DNA of 64,000 nucleotides from PALSA-1006 sp964571195. Lineage in GTDB: Bacteria; Pseudomonadota; Gammaproteobacteria; Burkholderiales; Gallionellaceae. Shown in pieces: positions 1-8,257 of this stretch (position 1 is its first letter; the number at the start of each line of letters is the position of its first letter). The stretch lies in the NCBI GenBank assembly GCA_964571195.1, contig CAZNAD010000006.1, forward strand, positions 1 to 64,000. Direction: 5' to 3'. Both the position numbers and the translations under genes were made by a program. The notes under the pieces were generated by a model. It saw only the letters and a list, made by a program, of their open reading frames with translations. It was not told the origin of the DNA and did no database searches.

Positions 1-99
1 AGGCGGGGTGTTTTGCTTTGTAGGTTTAACAATGAGCTACTTGAACGCAGTGACCTCCTGACGTTTTTGGAGCTGGGATATTTGCGGACTGGAATTTAT

Positions 100-732
100 T
101 CAATTCAAATTGAAGCGGAACGGGATTTGGAATCTGACTGGTACCGCTTTGTCGTCGATGTATCCGGGAGTGAACAGACTTTTCTTCAATGCTTCAATAA
201 CGGCTGCGTCAAAAGCGGCACCGGCACTTTTCACGATACGCACTTCCTGGATGTTGCCTTGCGCGTCGATTGCGATCTCTGCCAAAACGCTTGCCTGTAT
301 TCCGGCACGCCGTTCTGATGCGGGATAGATCGCTTCGATCTTTTTTGAGAATCTGGGCAGGCGTGTCAGTCTGGCCAGCGGCTGACTTTCCTCTGGGGGC
401 GGGGCGGCAGCGGCTTGCGCGGCAGCGAGCGGCTGAGTTTCCTCTGTCGGTGGTGTATCTTGCACTCGAGGAGCGGGAGCCTCAACAACTGGAGGTTGCG
501 GCGGCCTGACTTCTGGTGTGGGGCGCGGTGCTGGAGGGCTGTCGGATAACGAAGCTTCCAGCGAAATGCTGATCTCTTGGTTATGTACCGCAACAGGTGC
601 TGAGGGGCGGGATAAAAAAAACAGCAGGATGAATAGATGCCCGAGCACAGCGAGTGCCACGAACAGCCAAGCCTGTTTGTTACACAGGCCGGTGGGCGGA
701 TAGGGCTGGGTGTGGAAAAGGCTGGGGCGCAA
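100..732 (-). CDS. TonB family energy-transducer protein
   Basis: A 210-aa protein with the layout of TonB. It has a short cytoplasmic N-terminus, one hydrophobic anchor at about residues 22-41, a Pro/Ala/Glu-rich periplasmic spacer at about 65-120, and a C-terminal TonB-like domain at about 130-210 (YPASERRAGIQASVLAEI, then an alternating strand/helix pattern ending FQIPFRFNLN). TonB proteins couple inner-membrane proton-motive force to outer-membrane receptors. No exbB or exbD is visible beside it, so it may be an accessory TonB or a structural TonB-C protein. It lies directly downstream of the 738-1622 gene on the same strand with a 5-bp gap, which suggests co-transcription. Confidence 0.8.
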   Translation of the reverse strand: MRPSLFHTQPYPPTGLCNKQAWLFVALAVLGHLFILLFFLSRPSAPVAVHNQEISISLEASLSDSPPAPRPTPEVRPPQPPVVEAPAPRVQDTPPTEETQPLAAAQAAAAPPPEESQPLARLTRLPRFSKKIEAIYPASERRAGIQASVLAEIAIDAQGNIQEVRIVKSAGAAFDAAVIEALKKSLFTPGYIDDKAVPVRFQIPFRFNLN

Positions 733-737
733 CGAGA

Positions 738-1622
738 TCAGAGGGGCTGTAAAGGAGACGGCAATTTATCTGTCCGTCCCAGCAGGACGCGGCCTATATC
801 CTCCAATAGCTGGGTGTTGATCTCCTCCGCTGCAATCCTGAAAGAGGAGATGCCGAACTCAAGCAGATTGCGACTCAGTATGTCGATGTGGCCTTTGTCA
901 TAGTTGGCGATGAATCTGAGATATACCGGGATATCTGCGGCAAGCTGCACTTTCAGCCATTCCTGCTTGGGGCGTTTACTATCCAGTTCGGCTTCATCAA
1001 TGACGCGCAGCTTAAGGCTGGCCAGTTCGCTTTTTAATGCTTCAAGCTGATTCCATGGGCGAGTGAGCAAAACCGGCTCGGGGGCCTGATAGTTCACGCT
1101 GAACGTCACATGCGCAAGCAAGGCAGCAGTGGAAAGGTCCTGTTTTCTTGCATCAAAAGAGGCGTTATGCCATTTAAGATCGCTGAATACGGTTCGGGCA
1201 TCCAGCCGGTATATCCTGGGAATAGCGGGCTCCAGACCGTTGGCAAACTGGATGAATGGGGTAAAAAAACCGGATATACGCCCCAGTGCATCGTGCAGAG
1301 ATTGTGAGCGAGCCTGCAATTTCTGAGTCGCGGATAGAGCCGCCCCTTGTTTCTGTGCGGCCGCTTGTGCCAGTTCCGCCAGAAAGCCTGATTCAAAAGA
1401 CGAAGACGGGGCTGCCGCAGGAGTGGCTGGTTGAGCAACTTCGACGGGTGCTGCGGCTTGCAAAGGGGCGGGGGCACTGTCCCCCCCGGATGTCGTGCCG
1501 AGTCGGGCTTCCTCAAGACGTCGTTCGATGTCAGCCATAGAGGCTCCGAGATCAAAATTGATCAACGGTTTATCGTTTTGGGTCATGTCATCTGAGGCTT
1601 TCGCTGGAGGGGGCAAGCTCAT
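738..1622 (-). CDS. hypothetical protein, soluble, function unknown
   Basis: A 294-aa protein with no family I can name. The first ~75 residues are low-complexity and Ala/Pro-rich, and a mostly helical segment follows (about 80-115). The C-terminal half (about 130-290) is a compact mixed-composition domain. There is no signal peptide or membrane segment. A second possible start is the Met at residue 13 (position 1586); neither start has a strong Shine-Dalgarno sequence. It sits 5 bp upstream of the TonB-like gene and is probably co-transcribed with it. It is accepted as real because of its length, GC-rich codon use matching its neighbours, and operon-like spacing. Confidence 0.65.
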   Translation of the reverse strand: MSLPPPAKASDDMTQNDKPLINFDLGASMADIERRLEEARLGTTSGGDSAPAPLQAAAPVEVAQPATPAAAPSSSFESGFLAELAQAAAQKQGAALSATQKLQARSQSLHDALGRISGFFTPFIQFANGLEPAIPRIYRLDARTVFSDLKWHNASFDARKQDLSTAALLAHVTFSVNYQAPEPVLLTRPWNQLEALKSELASLKLRVIDEAELDSKRPKQEWLKVQLAADIPVYLRFIANYDKGHIDILSRNLLEFGISSFRIAAEEINTQLLEDIGRVLLGRTDKLPSPLQPL

Positions 1623-1739
1623 CGTATCTGATACGTGGATGGATTTTCAATGAGGGGGATGGTACGTCAATATTTTTCCTGCTTCAATAACCAGAGCAGA
1701 ATTTCGGATTACACTGCGAAAATATTGTCTGAATGATAC

Positions 1740-2513
1740 ATGATGGAAACTAAACACACCGGTTCGTCCCAGCGCAGTTTGATCTTTGCCCATCGCGGAG
1801 CCAACAGGGAAGCGGCTGAAAATACGCGCAGCGCTTTTGATCGCGCCTTGGGTTATGAGATCGACGGTATGGAGACAGACGTGCAGCTGAGCCGTGACGA
1901 GGTCGCTGTGTTGTGGCACGACCGTTTTCTGAACAAACTTCCCGGACATGAAAACAAACATATCGACGATTACAGCTATACAGAATTGAGCGCAATGGAT
2001 TTTGCGGGCCATTTTGGCCAAGGCATGCCTCCAGAAAGTGTCATGCGCCTACAGGACTTTTTGGACGCATATCGCAGCCGTTGCCGATTGCTGATCGAGA
2101 TCAAAAATCGCGATTGGGAGCTGCGGGAACGGCATGAAATCAAGGTGCGCCAGACGCTGGATATGATCGGCTCCCCCAGCGCAGATTCCATCCTGGTGTC
2201 TTCATTCGACCTGCCCAGCCTGATCTACGCGCAAAGCTATCGGGCAGGATTCCCTCTGGTATATAACCTCGAAACAGAGCAGACCTTGACCGAGGCCGAG
2301 TGCGTGTTGTCCGAACATGCCTTTTTGCACGGCCTTTGTTTGCCTATCGCCACACTGGATGAGTCGTTTGTCCGTCTATTGCGTGCACGCGGCAAATGTA
2401 TCGCCGTTTACACCTGTAATAGCGACGAGGAGATCCGCAAGGCCTTGGATCTCGGCGTGGACATCCTGATCAGCGACCTGCCACAAAAGGCGTTGCGCAT
2501 GAGGGATGCATGA
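1740..2513 (+). CDS. glycerophosphodiester phosphodiesterase
   Basis: A 257-aa GDPD-family enzyme that hydrolyses deacylated phospholipid diesters to glycerol-3-phosphate plus an alcohol. Visible motifs are the N-terminal HRG (FAHRGANREAAENT), the acidic metal-binding pair in GMETDVQLS, the general-acid region LWHDRF, and LIEIKNR in the barrel. The length fits cytoplasmic UgpQ-type enzymes and there is no signal peptide. Its stop overlaps the start of glpD (ATGA), so its product, glycerol-3-phosphate, is handed to the next enzyme in the same transcript. Two adjacent ATG codons (1740 and 1743) leave the exact start open. Confidence 0.9.
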   Translation: MMETKHTGSSQRSLIFAHRGANREAAENTRSAFDRALGYEIDGMETDVQLSRDEVAVLWHDRFLNKLPGHENKHIDDYSYTELSAMDFAGHFGQGMPPESVMRLQDFLDAYRSRCRLLIEIKNRDWELRERHEIKVRQTLDMIGSPSADSILVSSFDLPSLIYAQSYRAGFPLVYNLETEQTLTEAECVLSEHAFLHGLCLPIATLDESFVRLLRARGKCIAVYTCNSDEEIRKALDLGVDILISDLPQKALRMRDA

Positions 2514-4093
2514 AGCGTGACACGGCAGCGCTGGAGACGGAACAGTTCGACCTGTTGGTCTGCGGTGGCGGGATTTATGGTGCCTGGACCGCTTATGATG
2601 CGGCATTGCGCGGCCTGAAGGTCGCGCTGATCGAGCAGGGGGACTGGGCCGGTGCGACTTCGTCCGCTTCCAGTAAGCTCATACATGGCGGTTTGCGTTA
2701 TCTGGAATCGTTCGACTTCAAACTGGTGAAGAAGGCATTGAACGAGCGAGGCATGCTGCTCGAAACTGCACCGCATCGCGTGTGGCCCCTGCGTTTCGGG
2801 GTGCCTGTCTATGCCGACAGTCGCATCAGCAGGCCGCAACTGAAAGCGGGGTTGATGTTATACGATGGTTTGGCGCGCATTCCAGACCAGGCCATGAAGC
2901 ACCGCTATTTCGGTTCTGCGGCATTCTCCCGGCGGTTCCCGATGCTGGCAGAAACTGGATTGCGGGGCGGCTTCAGCTATGCCGATGCACAAACTGACGA
3001 TGCCCGTCTGGTGTTGGAGCTGGTCGCCGGAGCGATGGATGCCGGCGCGTGTTGCCTGAATTACTGCGCGCTACTCGCACGCCAAGAGTCCGCTGGTAAG
3101 CTGATCGGCGCGACCGTGGTCGATAGGCGCAATGGGAAAGAATTGCAGCTGCGGGTGCCCGTGATCGTGAACACGACCGGGCAGTGGCTGGTTGATACGG
3201 AAGAGGGGCGCAAGTGGTGCCGCCTCAGCAAGGGAGTCCATCTGCTACTGCCCGATATCGGCCTGCAAGAAGCCTTATTGTTGACGGCGAGGTCAGATGG
3301 CCGAGTGTTCTTTATCATCCCCTGGTACGGAGTCACTCTGGTGGGTACGACGGATACCGACTATAGCGGCGATATCGAGCAGGTGGCGGTAGAGCAGAGT
3401 GAGATCGAATATCTGCTGCGCGAAATCAATCACTACCTTAACGCGCGCTGGACGGCTGCCGACGTGATCGGCAGTTATGCGGGTTTGCGTGTGATGCGTA
3501 AAAGTGCGGAACACGCTCCCTCTGCCGTGAGTCGCGATTGGGAGTTAAAAACAAATGAAAAAGGCGAGTTTTATTCCGTCGGCGGCAAAATCACCTCGGC
3601 ACGGGAGGATGCTGCAGTAATTGTCGATGCGGTCTGTGACCGGCTCGGAAAGGCGCTGTCCTGTCGTACCAAAGGGCGCAATTTTCCCTGGACGCCGCAA
3701 GATTTTGCTGCGTGGTCTATCGCCCTTGCCGAGCACGCAGGTCAACTGGGTATTGATGCGGAAAGCAGCAAGTGGCTCATACGCAGGCATGGCAAGCGTG
3801 CGGACGAGATTCTGCGCGATGCAGAAAATAATCGCGCACTGGCCGAACGCATCGTTCCGACGCTGCCGTTCATTTATGCCGATCTGTTGTTTTGCGCGCG
3901 GGAAGAGATGGTCGAACATCTGGAAGATCTGTTGCGCCGTCGCATGCCCTTGCTGATCCTGACCAGACTGAGCGAGGCGGAATTACGCTCCATTACCGGT
4001 GCTGTTTCCGGCATATTGGGATGGGATACTGCCCGGACCGAGCAAGAGATATCCCGGCTAATTACCTGTTCGGGTTTTAGCCGGGAGGTGTGA
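2510..4093 (+). CDS. glpD: aerobic-type glycerol-3-phosphate dehydrogenase (FAD)
   Basis: A 527-aa flavoprotein that oxidises sn-glycerol-3-phosphate to dihydroxyacetone phosphate and passes electrons to the quinone pool at the inner membrane. The N-terminus has a Rossmann FAD motif (LLVCGGGIYGAWTAYDAALRG) followed by the family block GATSSASSKLIHGGLRYLE. WYGVTLVGTTDTDY and the GGKITSARE segment are also typical of GlpD. The length is slightly above the usual ~500 aa. It is translationally coupled to the upstream phosphodiesterase by a 4-bp overlap. No glpR or glpK is present nearby. Confidence 0.93.
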   Translation: MKRDTAALETEQFDLLVCGGGIYGAWTAYDAALRGLKVALIEQGDWAGATSSASSKLIHGGLRYLESFDFKLVKKALNERGMLLETAPHRVWPLRFGVPVYADSRISRPQLKAGLMLYDGLARIPDQAMKHRYFGSAAFSRRFPMLAETGLRGGFSYADAQTDDARLVLELVAGAMDAGACCLNYCALLARQESAGKLIGATVVDRRNGKELQLRVPVIVNTTGQWLVDTEEGRKWCRLSKGVHLLLPDIGLQEALLLTARSDGRVFFIIPWYGVTLVGTTDTDYSGDIEQVAVEQSEIEYLLREINHYLNARWTAADVIGSYAGLRVMRKSAEHAPSAVSRDWELKTNEKGEFYSVGGKITSAREDAAVIVDAVCDRLGKALSCRTKGRNFPWTPQDFAAWSIALAEHAGQLGIDAESSKWLIRRHGKRADEILRDAENNRALAERIVPTLPFIYADLLFCAREEMVEHLEDLLRRRMPLLILTRLSEAELRSITGAVSGILGWDTARTEQEISRLITCSGFSREV

Positions 4094-4144
4094 AGCAGTA
4101 ATGAGGGCGAACGAGAACACTTTTGCCGTTACAACTGTGGCAAC

Positions 4145-4168
4145 TTAGCCCAACCTGCCGGTGATGTA
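4145..4168 (-). pseudogene. relic of a second pstB 3' end
   Basis: Read on the minus strand, these eight codons spell YITGRLG followed by a stop. This is the same C-terminus, in frame and ending in the same stop codon, as the resident pstB (YITGRFG-stop at 4226-4249). The two copies are about 55 bp apart. The upstream codons of the relic (HNWC... reading back) no longer match pstB. It looks like the end of a displaced or duplicated pstB copy. Confidence 0.55.
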
Positions 4169-4218
4169 GTGGTTCCAGCATAACGCGCTGCGCGCATTAG
4201 CTTACACCGCTACATCAC
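4161..4218. repeat. inverted repeat between glpD and pstB
   Basis: Arms GTGATGTAG (4161-4169) and CTACATCAC (4210-4218) are perfect 9-mers, with TGG/CCG next to them extending the pairing partly. The left arm lies in the pstB-tail relic. The structure sits between the convergent glpD and pstB genes. There is no T-tract on either side, so it is not a standard intrinsic terminator, although it could still block converging transcripts. Confidence 0.5.
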
Positions 4219-4225
4219 TGATCGA

Positions 4226-4999
4226 TTAGCCAAATCGTCCGGTGATGTAGTCTTCAGTCTCTTTGCGCTTGGGATTGGTGAATACCGTGCTGGTGTCGCC
4301 GAATTCGATCAGGTCGCCGAGATACATATAGGCGGTGAAGTCGGATACCCGGGCGGCCTGCTGCATGTTATGGGTGACGATCACGATGGTGAAATCTTTT
4401 TTCAGTTCATCGACCAGCTTTTCGATATGTGCCGTGGAGATGGGATCGAGCGCGGAGGTCGGTTCATCCAGCAGTAGTACCTGAGGTTTGACCGCGATGG
4501 CGCGGGCGATGCACAGACGTTGCTGCTGTCCGCCGGAAAGACCCGTACCGCTTTGCTTCAGTTTGTCTTTCACTTCGTTCCACAGGGCGGCTTTTTTCAG
4601 GGCCCACTCCACCCGCTCGGCCATGTCATGGCTGTTAAGGTTCTCGTACAGCTTTACCCCGAACGCGATGTTGTCGTAGATGGACATTGGGAAGGGGGTC
4701 GGTTTCTGGAACACCATACCGATCTTGGCGCGTAACTTGTTCAGGTCTTGCCGTTTGTCCAGCAGATTCTCGTTGTCCAGCAGGATCTCGCCTTCAGCAC
4801 GCTGCTTGGGATAGAGCTGATACATGCGGTTGAAGGTGCGCAGCAGGGTCGATTTCCCGCAACCGGACGGGCCGATGAAGGCGGTGACCATCTTTTCCGG
4901 GATGGTGAGATTGATATCTTTCAGTGCACGATCGGCACCGTAATAGAAATTCAGATTCTTGACGATCAGTTTGGGCGTAATGACGGGTTCGGCATTCAT
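4226..4999 (-). CDS. pstB: phosphate ABC transporter ATP-binding protein
   Basis: A 257-aa ATPase of the high-affinity phosphate importer. It has Walker A GPSGCGKST at about 43-51, the signature LSGGQQQR, Walker B VLLLDEPTSALD, and the H-loop in VTHNMQQ. The C-terminal YITGRFG is the typical PstB end. It is the last gene of pstSCAB, 12 bp after pstA, and works on the cytoplasmic face of the PstC-PstA channel. No phoU or phoBR follows within the window. Confidence 0.97.
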   Translation of the reverse strand: MNAEPVITPKLIVKNLNFYYGADRALKDINLTIPEKMVTAFIGPSGCGKSTLLRTFNRMYQLYPKQRAEGEILLDNENLLDKRQDLNKLRAKIGMVFQKPTPFPMSIYDNIAFGVKLYENLNSHDMAERVEWALKKAALWNEVKDKLKQSGTGLSGGQQQRLCIARAIAVKPQVLLLDEPTSALDPISTAHIEKLVDELKKDFTIVIVTHNMQQAARVSDFTAYMYLGDLIEFGDTSTVFTNPKRKETEDYITGRFG

Positions 5000-5011
5000 C
5001 TGCGATTATCC

Positions 5012-5866
5012 TTAATGGGTATTGGCTTTTTGACGGAACAGCACACGGGCGACGATGTTGAGCGTCAGCACACTGAAAGTGATGAGCAGTGCACCGGCCC
5101 AAGCCAGGCTGCGCCAGTCATCGTAAGGACTCATGGCGAACTGGAAGATGACCACCGGCAGGTTGGCCATCGGCTGGTTCATGTTGCTGCTCCAGAATTG
5201 ATTGTTCAATGCGGTGAACAGCAGCGGGGCTGTTTCACCGCTGATGCGGGCGACCGCGAGCAGGATGCCGGTCAGGATGCCAGCGCGTGCAGCGCGCAAG
5301 GTGACGAAGCTGATCACTTTCCATTGCGGGGTTCCGAGCGCCGCCGCCGCTTCACGCAGACTGTTGGGAATCAGGCGGAGCATGTTCTCGGTGGTGCGGA
5401 TGACCACGGGAATGACGATGATGGAGAGGGCGAGCGCGCCGCCCCAGCCGGCGAAGTGACCGACTTTGACCACATACACCTCGTAAACGAACAGGCCAAT
5501 GACGATGGATGGGGCGGACAGCAGGATGTCGTTGATGAAGCGGGTCACTGGAGCCAGCCAGCCGCGCTGGCCGAATTCTGCCAGATAGGTTCCGGCCAGG
5601 ATGCCGATGGGAGTGCCGATCAAGGTGGCGAGCGAAGTCATCATCAAACTGCCCCAGATCGCATTGCCCAAGCCTCCCTGACTACCGGGAGGCGGGGTGG
5701 TTTGCGTGAACAGGGTGCTGTTCAGTCCGGGGATGCCATGCTCCAACAAGGTCCACAAGATCCAGCCCAGCCAGAACAGGCCGAATGCCATGGCTAATAC
5801 CGAGACGGTAAGGCTGATTCCGTTGATGAGGCGTCGACGTCCGTATAGTGTAAACATATCAGGCAC
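5012..5866 (-). CDS. pstA: phosphate ABC transporter permease PstA
   Basis: A 284-aa inner-membrane permease with about six hydrophobic segments. The EAA-type loop that contacts PstB is seen in NSLREAAAALGTPQWKVI, a hallmark of PstA/PstC permeases. The N-terminal helix (about 14-34) is followed by a periplasmic loop containing GLNSTLFTQTTPPPG. It overlaps the end of pstC by 8 bp and precedes pstB, so the three are translationally coupled. Together with PstC it forms the phosphate channel. Confidence 0.96.
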   Translation of the reverse strand: MPDMFTLYGRRRLINGISLTVSVLAMAFGLFWLGWILWTLLEHGIPGLNSTLFTQTTPPPGSQGGLGNAIWGSLMMTSLATLIGTPIGILAGTYLAEFGQRGWLAPVTRFINDILLSAPSIVIGLFVYEVYVVKVGHFAGWGGALALSIIVIPVVIRTTENMLRLIPNSLREAAAALGTPQWKVISFVTLRAARAGILTGILLAVARISGETAPLLFTALNNQFWSSNMNQPMANLPVVIFQFAMSPYDDWRSLAWAGALLITFSVLTLNIVARVLFRQKANTH

Positions 5867-6815
5867 TCCGGCCTTCGTTCTGCCCGAGCTTGTAGAGCAT
5901 GAAGCGCGCCAGTGACAGGACGATGAAGGTGATAAAGAACAGGATCAGGCCAAGCTCGATGAGTGCCGAGGTGTACAGATCACCCACGGCTTCGGTGAAC
6001 TCGTTGGCCAATGCGGAGGCGATACTGTTGCCGGGATTGAGCAGCGAGGCTGTTAACTGGTGCGCATTGCCGATGACGAAGGTGACCGCCATGGTCTCGC
6101 CCAGCGCGCGCCCCAAGCCGAGCATGATGCCACCGACAACGCCGATCTTGGTGTAGGGGAGTACGACCTGATACATCACCTCCCAAGTGGTGGCTCCTAA
6201 ACCATAAGCCGATTCTTTCAGCAGAGAGGGGACGATATCGAACACGTCGCGCATCACCGAAGCGATGAAAGGGATGATCATGATGGCGAGGATGATGCCG
6301 GCAGCCATCACGCCTATCCCCAGATTCGGGCCGGAGAACAGCGGGGCGATCAGGAAGGTCTGCCCCAGATGGTCATTGATCCACGGTTCGATATGTTCGG
6401 CGAAGATCGGCACGAAGATGAACAAGCCCCACATGCCGTAGATGATGCTGGGGATACCGGCCAGCAGTTCGATGGCGATGCCGAGCGGGCGGCGCATCCA
6501 TTGCGGTGCGAGTTCGGTCAGGAAAAGGGCAATACCGAAACTGACTGGTACCGCGATCAGCAACGCAATGGCCGCCGTGGCGATGGTGCCCGCAATTGGC
6601 ACCAAGGCTCCGAACTTTTCAGTCACCGGGTTCCATTCCGAGCTGGTCAGGAAGCCCCAGCCGAATGCGCTGATCGCCAACTGACTACCGAGGAACAGCG
6701 AAATGATGATGCCGACAAGTAGCGCCAACACCGCAAATGCAGAAAGGCGAGTGACATTGCGGAACAGGATATCCAGCAGATTCTGTCGTTTTAATCGGTT
6801 GTCTAAAGTGTGCAT
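5859..6815 (-). CDS. pstC: phosphate ABC transporter permease PstC
   Basis: A 318-aa inner-membrane permease with a hydrophobic N-terminal helix at about 24-47 and five further membrane segments. The EAA loop is visible in PSLLKESAYGLGATTWEVM, and ELLAGIPSIIYGMWGLF is a conserved PstC stretch. It lies second in the pstSCAB operon, behind an intergenic hairpin pair that separates it from pstS. It partners PstA in the membrane. Confidence 0.96.
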   Translation of the reverse strand: MHTLDNRLKRQNLLDILFRNVTRLSAFAVLALLVGIIISLFLGSQLAISAFGWGFLTSSEWNPVTEKFGALVPIAGTIATAAIALLIAVPVSFGIALFLTELAPQWMRRPLGIAIELLAGIPSIIYGMWGLFIFVPIFAEHIEPWINDHLGQTFLIAPLFSGPNLGIGVMAAGIILAIMIIPFIASVMRDVFDIVPSLLKESAYGLGATTWEVMYQVVLPYTKIGVVGGIMLGLGRALGETMAVTFVIGNAHQLTASLLNPGNSIASALANEFTEAVGDLYTSALIELGLILFFITFIVLSLARFMLYKLGQNEGRSA

Positions 6816-6840
6816 GGTCGCTTTGGTGTTTGAGTCATCC

Positions 6841-6897
6841 GAATTTTGAAAATCGATTCTCGTGCAATCCTGATGATGGAATCGGTTTTCAAAATTC
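6841..6897 (-). promoter_or_regulatory. long imperfect inverted repeat between pstS and pstC
   Basis: The arms at 6841-6859 and 6879-6897 are 19 nt long and pair at 18 of 19 positions (GAATTTTGAAAATCGATTC against the complement of the right arm), with a 19-nt loop. In the transcript it follows the GC-rich hairpin at 6897-6916 and precedes pstC. Intercistronic structures of this kind often hold back decay or read-through so that the binding protein is made in excess; that role is inferred here. Confidence 0.6.
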
Positions 6898-6916
6898 GAG
6901 GGGGCAAGCCCCCTCG
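6897..6916 (-). terminator. GC-rich hairpin after pstS, partial terminator or attenuator
   Basis: CGAGGGGGC and GCCCCCTCG form a perfect 9-bp stem around a 2-nt loop. On the minus strand it is followed by AATTTTG, a weak U-tract. It lies about 50 nt after the pstS stop and before pstC. It resembles an intrinsic terminator with a poor U-run, consistent with partial termination that leaves pstCAB less expressed than pstS. Confidence 0.6.
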
Positions 6917-6968
6917 AGTCGTTATCTGAACGGTATGTCTGAATTGGTCATGCCATCCATCTATTTGA

Positions 6969-8012
6969 TTACCAGACAGCTTTTCCGTCGGCTGCCTTGA
7001 TCTGAGTCTTCCAAGAATCACGGATCAGTTTAACAACGTTTTCCGGCAAAGGCACATAATTCAGATCGGTTGCGAGCTTGCCGCCATTGCTGTAAGCCCA
7101 GTCGAAGAATTTGAGCACTTCTTTGGCAGTTGCAGCATCATCCTGTTTCGCATGCATCAGGATGAAGGTTGCACCACTGATAGGCCAACTGGCTTTGCCC
7201 GGCTGGTTAGTCAGCATCTGGTAAAAACCCTCTTCGGCTTTCCATTTTGCATTAGCGGCGGCAGCTTTGAATGCGTCATCTTCTGGATTGACGAACTGGC
7301 CGTCGCGGTTCTTCAGTTGTGCATAGGTCATCTTGTTCTGTTGAGCATAGGCATATTCAACGTAGCCGATGGAGTTCTTGATGCTCTTGACGTTGGAAGC
7401 GACGCCTTCGTTACCTTTGCCACCCATGCCGGTTGGCCAAGCTACCGATGCGTCTGCACCGACGGAACCGCGCCACTCGGAATTCACTTGTGTCAGATAA
7501 TGCACGAAGATATAAGTTGTGCCGGAACCATCGGAACGGTGTACGACATTGATAGGTGCATCAGGCAGTGCGACACCGCTGTTGTCGGCAGCCAGTTTGG
7601 GGTCGTTCCATTTGGTGATTTTGCCCAGATAGATGCCAGCCAATGTGTCGGCAGTGAGCTTCAGTTGTCCAGGAGCCACGCCTTCGAGGTTGACGACGGG
7701 AACAACGCCACCGATGACGGTCGGGAATTGAGTCAGACCAGCCATGCCCAGTTCGTTCTGGGTAAGCGGCTTGTCAGAGGCACCGAAGTTCACGGTCTTC
7801 TTGGTGATCTGCTTGATGCCGCCACCTGAACCGATGGACTGGTAATTGAGGCCGATACCGGTTTGTGCTTTATAGGCTTCTGCCCATTTTGCGTAGATCG
7901 GGTAGGGGAAGGTCGCGCCTGCGCCAGTGATGTCGGCAGCCAACACGCTACCGGCGGAGAGTAATGCAGCCGTTAGCCCGATGCTGCCTAGAAAACGATT
8001 CAATTTGCTCAT
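6969..8012 (-). CDS. pstS: periplasmic phosphate-binding protein
   Basis: A 347-aa Sec-exported protein that captures phosphate for PstCAB. The signal peptide is MSKLNRFLGSIG..., with cleavage likely after SVLAADI. The mature protein opens with ITGAGATFPYPIYAKWAE, and GIGLNYQSIGSGGGIKQI and HRSDGSGTTYIF carry typical phosphate ligands. I chose the start at 8012 because GGAGA lies just upstream and because the longer in-frame start (8081) would fall inside the -10 of the pst promoter. It is first in the operon. Confidence 0.95.
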   Translation of the reverse strand: MSKLNRFLGSIGLTAALLSAGSVLAADITGAGATFPYPIYAKWAEAYKAQTGIGLNYQSIGSGGGIKQITKKTVNFGASDKPLTQNELGMAGLTQFPTVIGGVVPVVNLEGVAPGQLKLTADTLAGIYLGKITKWNDPKLAADNSGVALPDAPINVVHRSDGSGTTYIFVHYLTQVNSEWRGSVGADASVAWPTGMGGKGNEGVASNVKSIKNSIGYVEYAYAQQNKMTYAQLKNRDGQFVNPEDDAFKAAAANAKWKAEEGFYQMLTNQPGKASWPISGATFILMHAKQDDAATAKEVLKFFDWAYSNGGKLATDLNYVPLPENVVKLIRDSWKTQIKAADGKAVW

Positions 8013-8076
8013 GGATTCTCCAAGTGTGATGATTAGGTTGCAATGTTCGGTTGCTTGCCGTTTGTCAGCGAAGGCC

Positions 8077-8110
8077 ATCATATCGACAGCGTGTTACACA
8101 ATTATTACAC
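8077..8110 (-). promoter_or_regulatory. pst promoter: Pho box plus -10
   Basis: On the minus strand, GTGTAATAATTGTGTAAC (8093-8110) is two 7-bp repeats (GTGTAAT, GTGTAAC) separated by 4 bp. This is the 11-bp-period arrangement of the PhoB box. Exactly 10 bp downstream comes TATGAT (8077-8082) as a -10, with no separate -35. Class II PhoB promoters have this geometry. It predicts a leader of about 60 nt before pstS at 8012. Confidence 0.8.
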
Positions 8111-8196
8111 GAAGATGATGCTATTGATTATTTCACATGTATTCCCCGAGAGAAAAGGCGGGACGGGGTGGTTTAAGGGGGAGTCGCAGAAGAAGT

Positions 8197-8225
8197 TTGA
8201 CCGTTCGGGTTTTCGTCGGTAGGAT
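8197..8225 (+). promoter_or_regulatory. sigma-70 promoter of tpiA
   Basis: TTGACC (8197-8202), 17 bp, then TAGGAT (8220-8225). Transcription would begin near 8232. This leaves almost no leader for an ATG at 8237 but about 25 nt for the ATG at 8258, which favours the shorter TpiA start. The promoter is divergent from the pst promoter. Confidence 0.65.
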
Positions 8226-8257
8226 TCGGCTCTTTAATGGATTGGGAAAGTGATCGG

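Noticed and set aside
13..318. Plus-strand ORF at the window start
   Set aside because: It overlaps the TonB C-terminal domain on the other strand, lacks a ribosome site and shows no family pattern. Bases 1-99 hold nothing I can support.
4748..5797. 349-codon plus-strand open frame across pstB/pstA
   Set aside because: Asp/Gln/His-rich shadow of the well-identified pstB and pstA genes on the other strand; no ribosome site or family motif.
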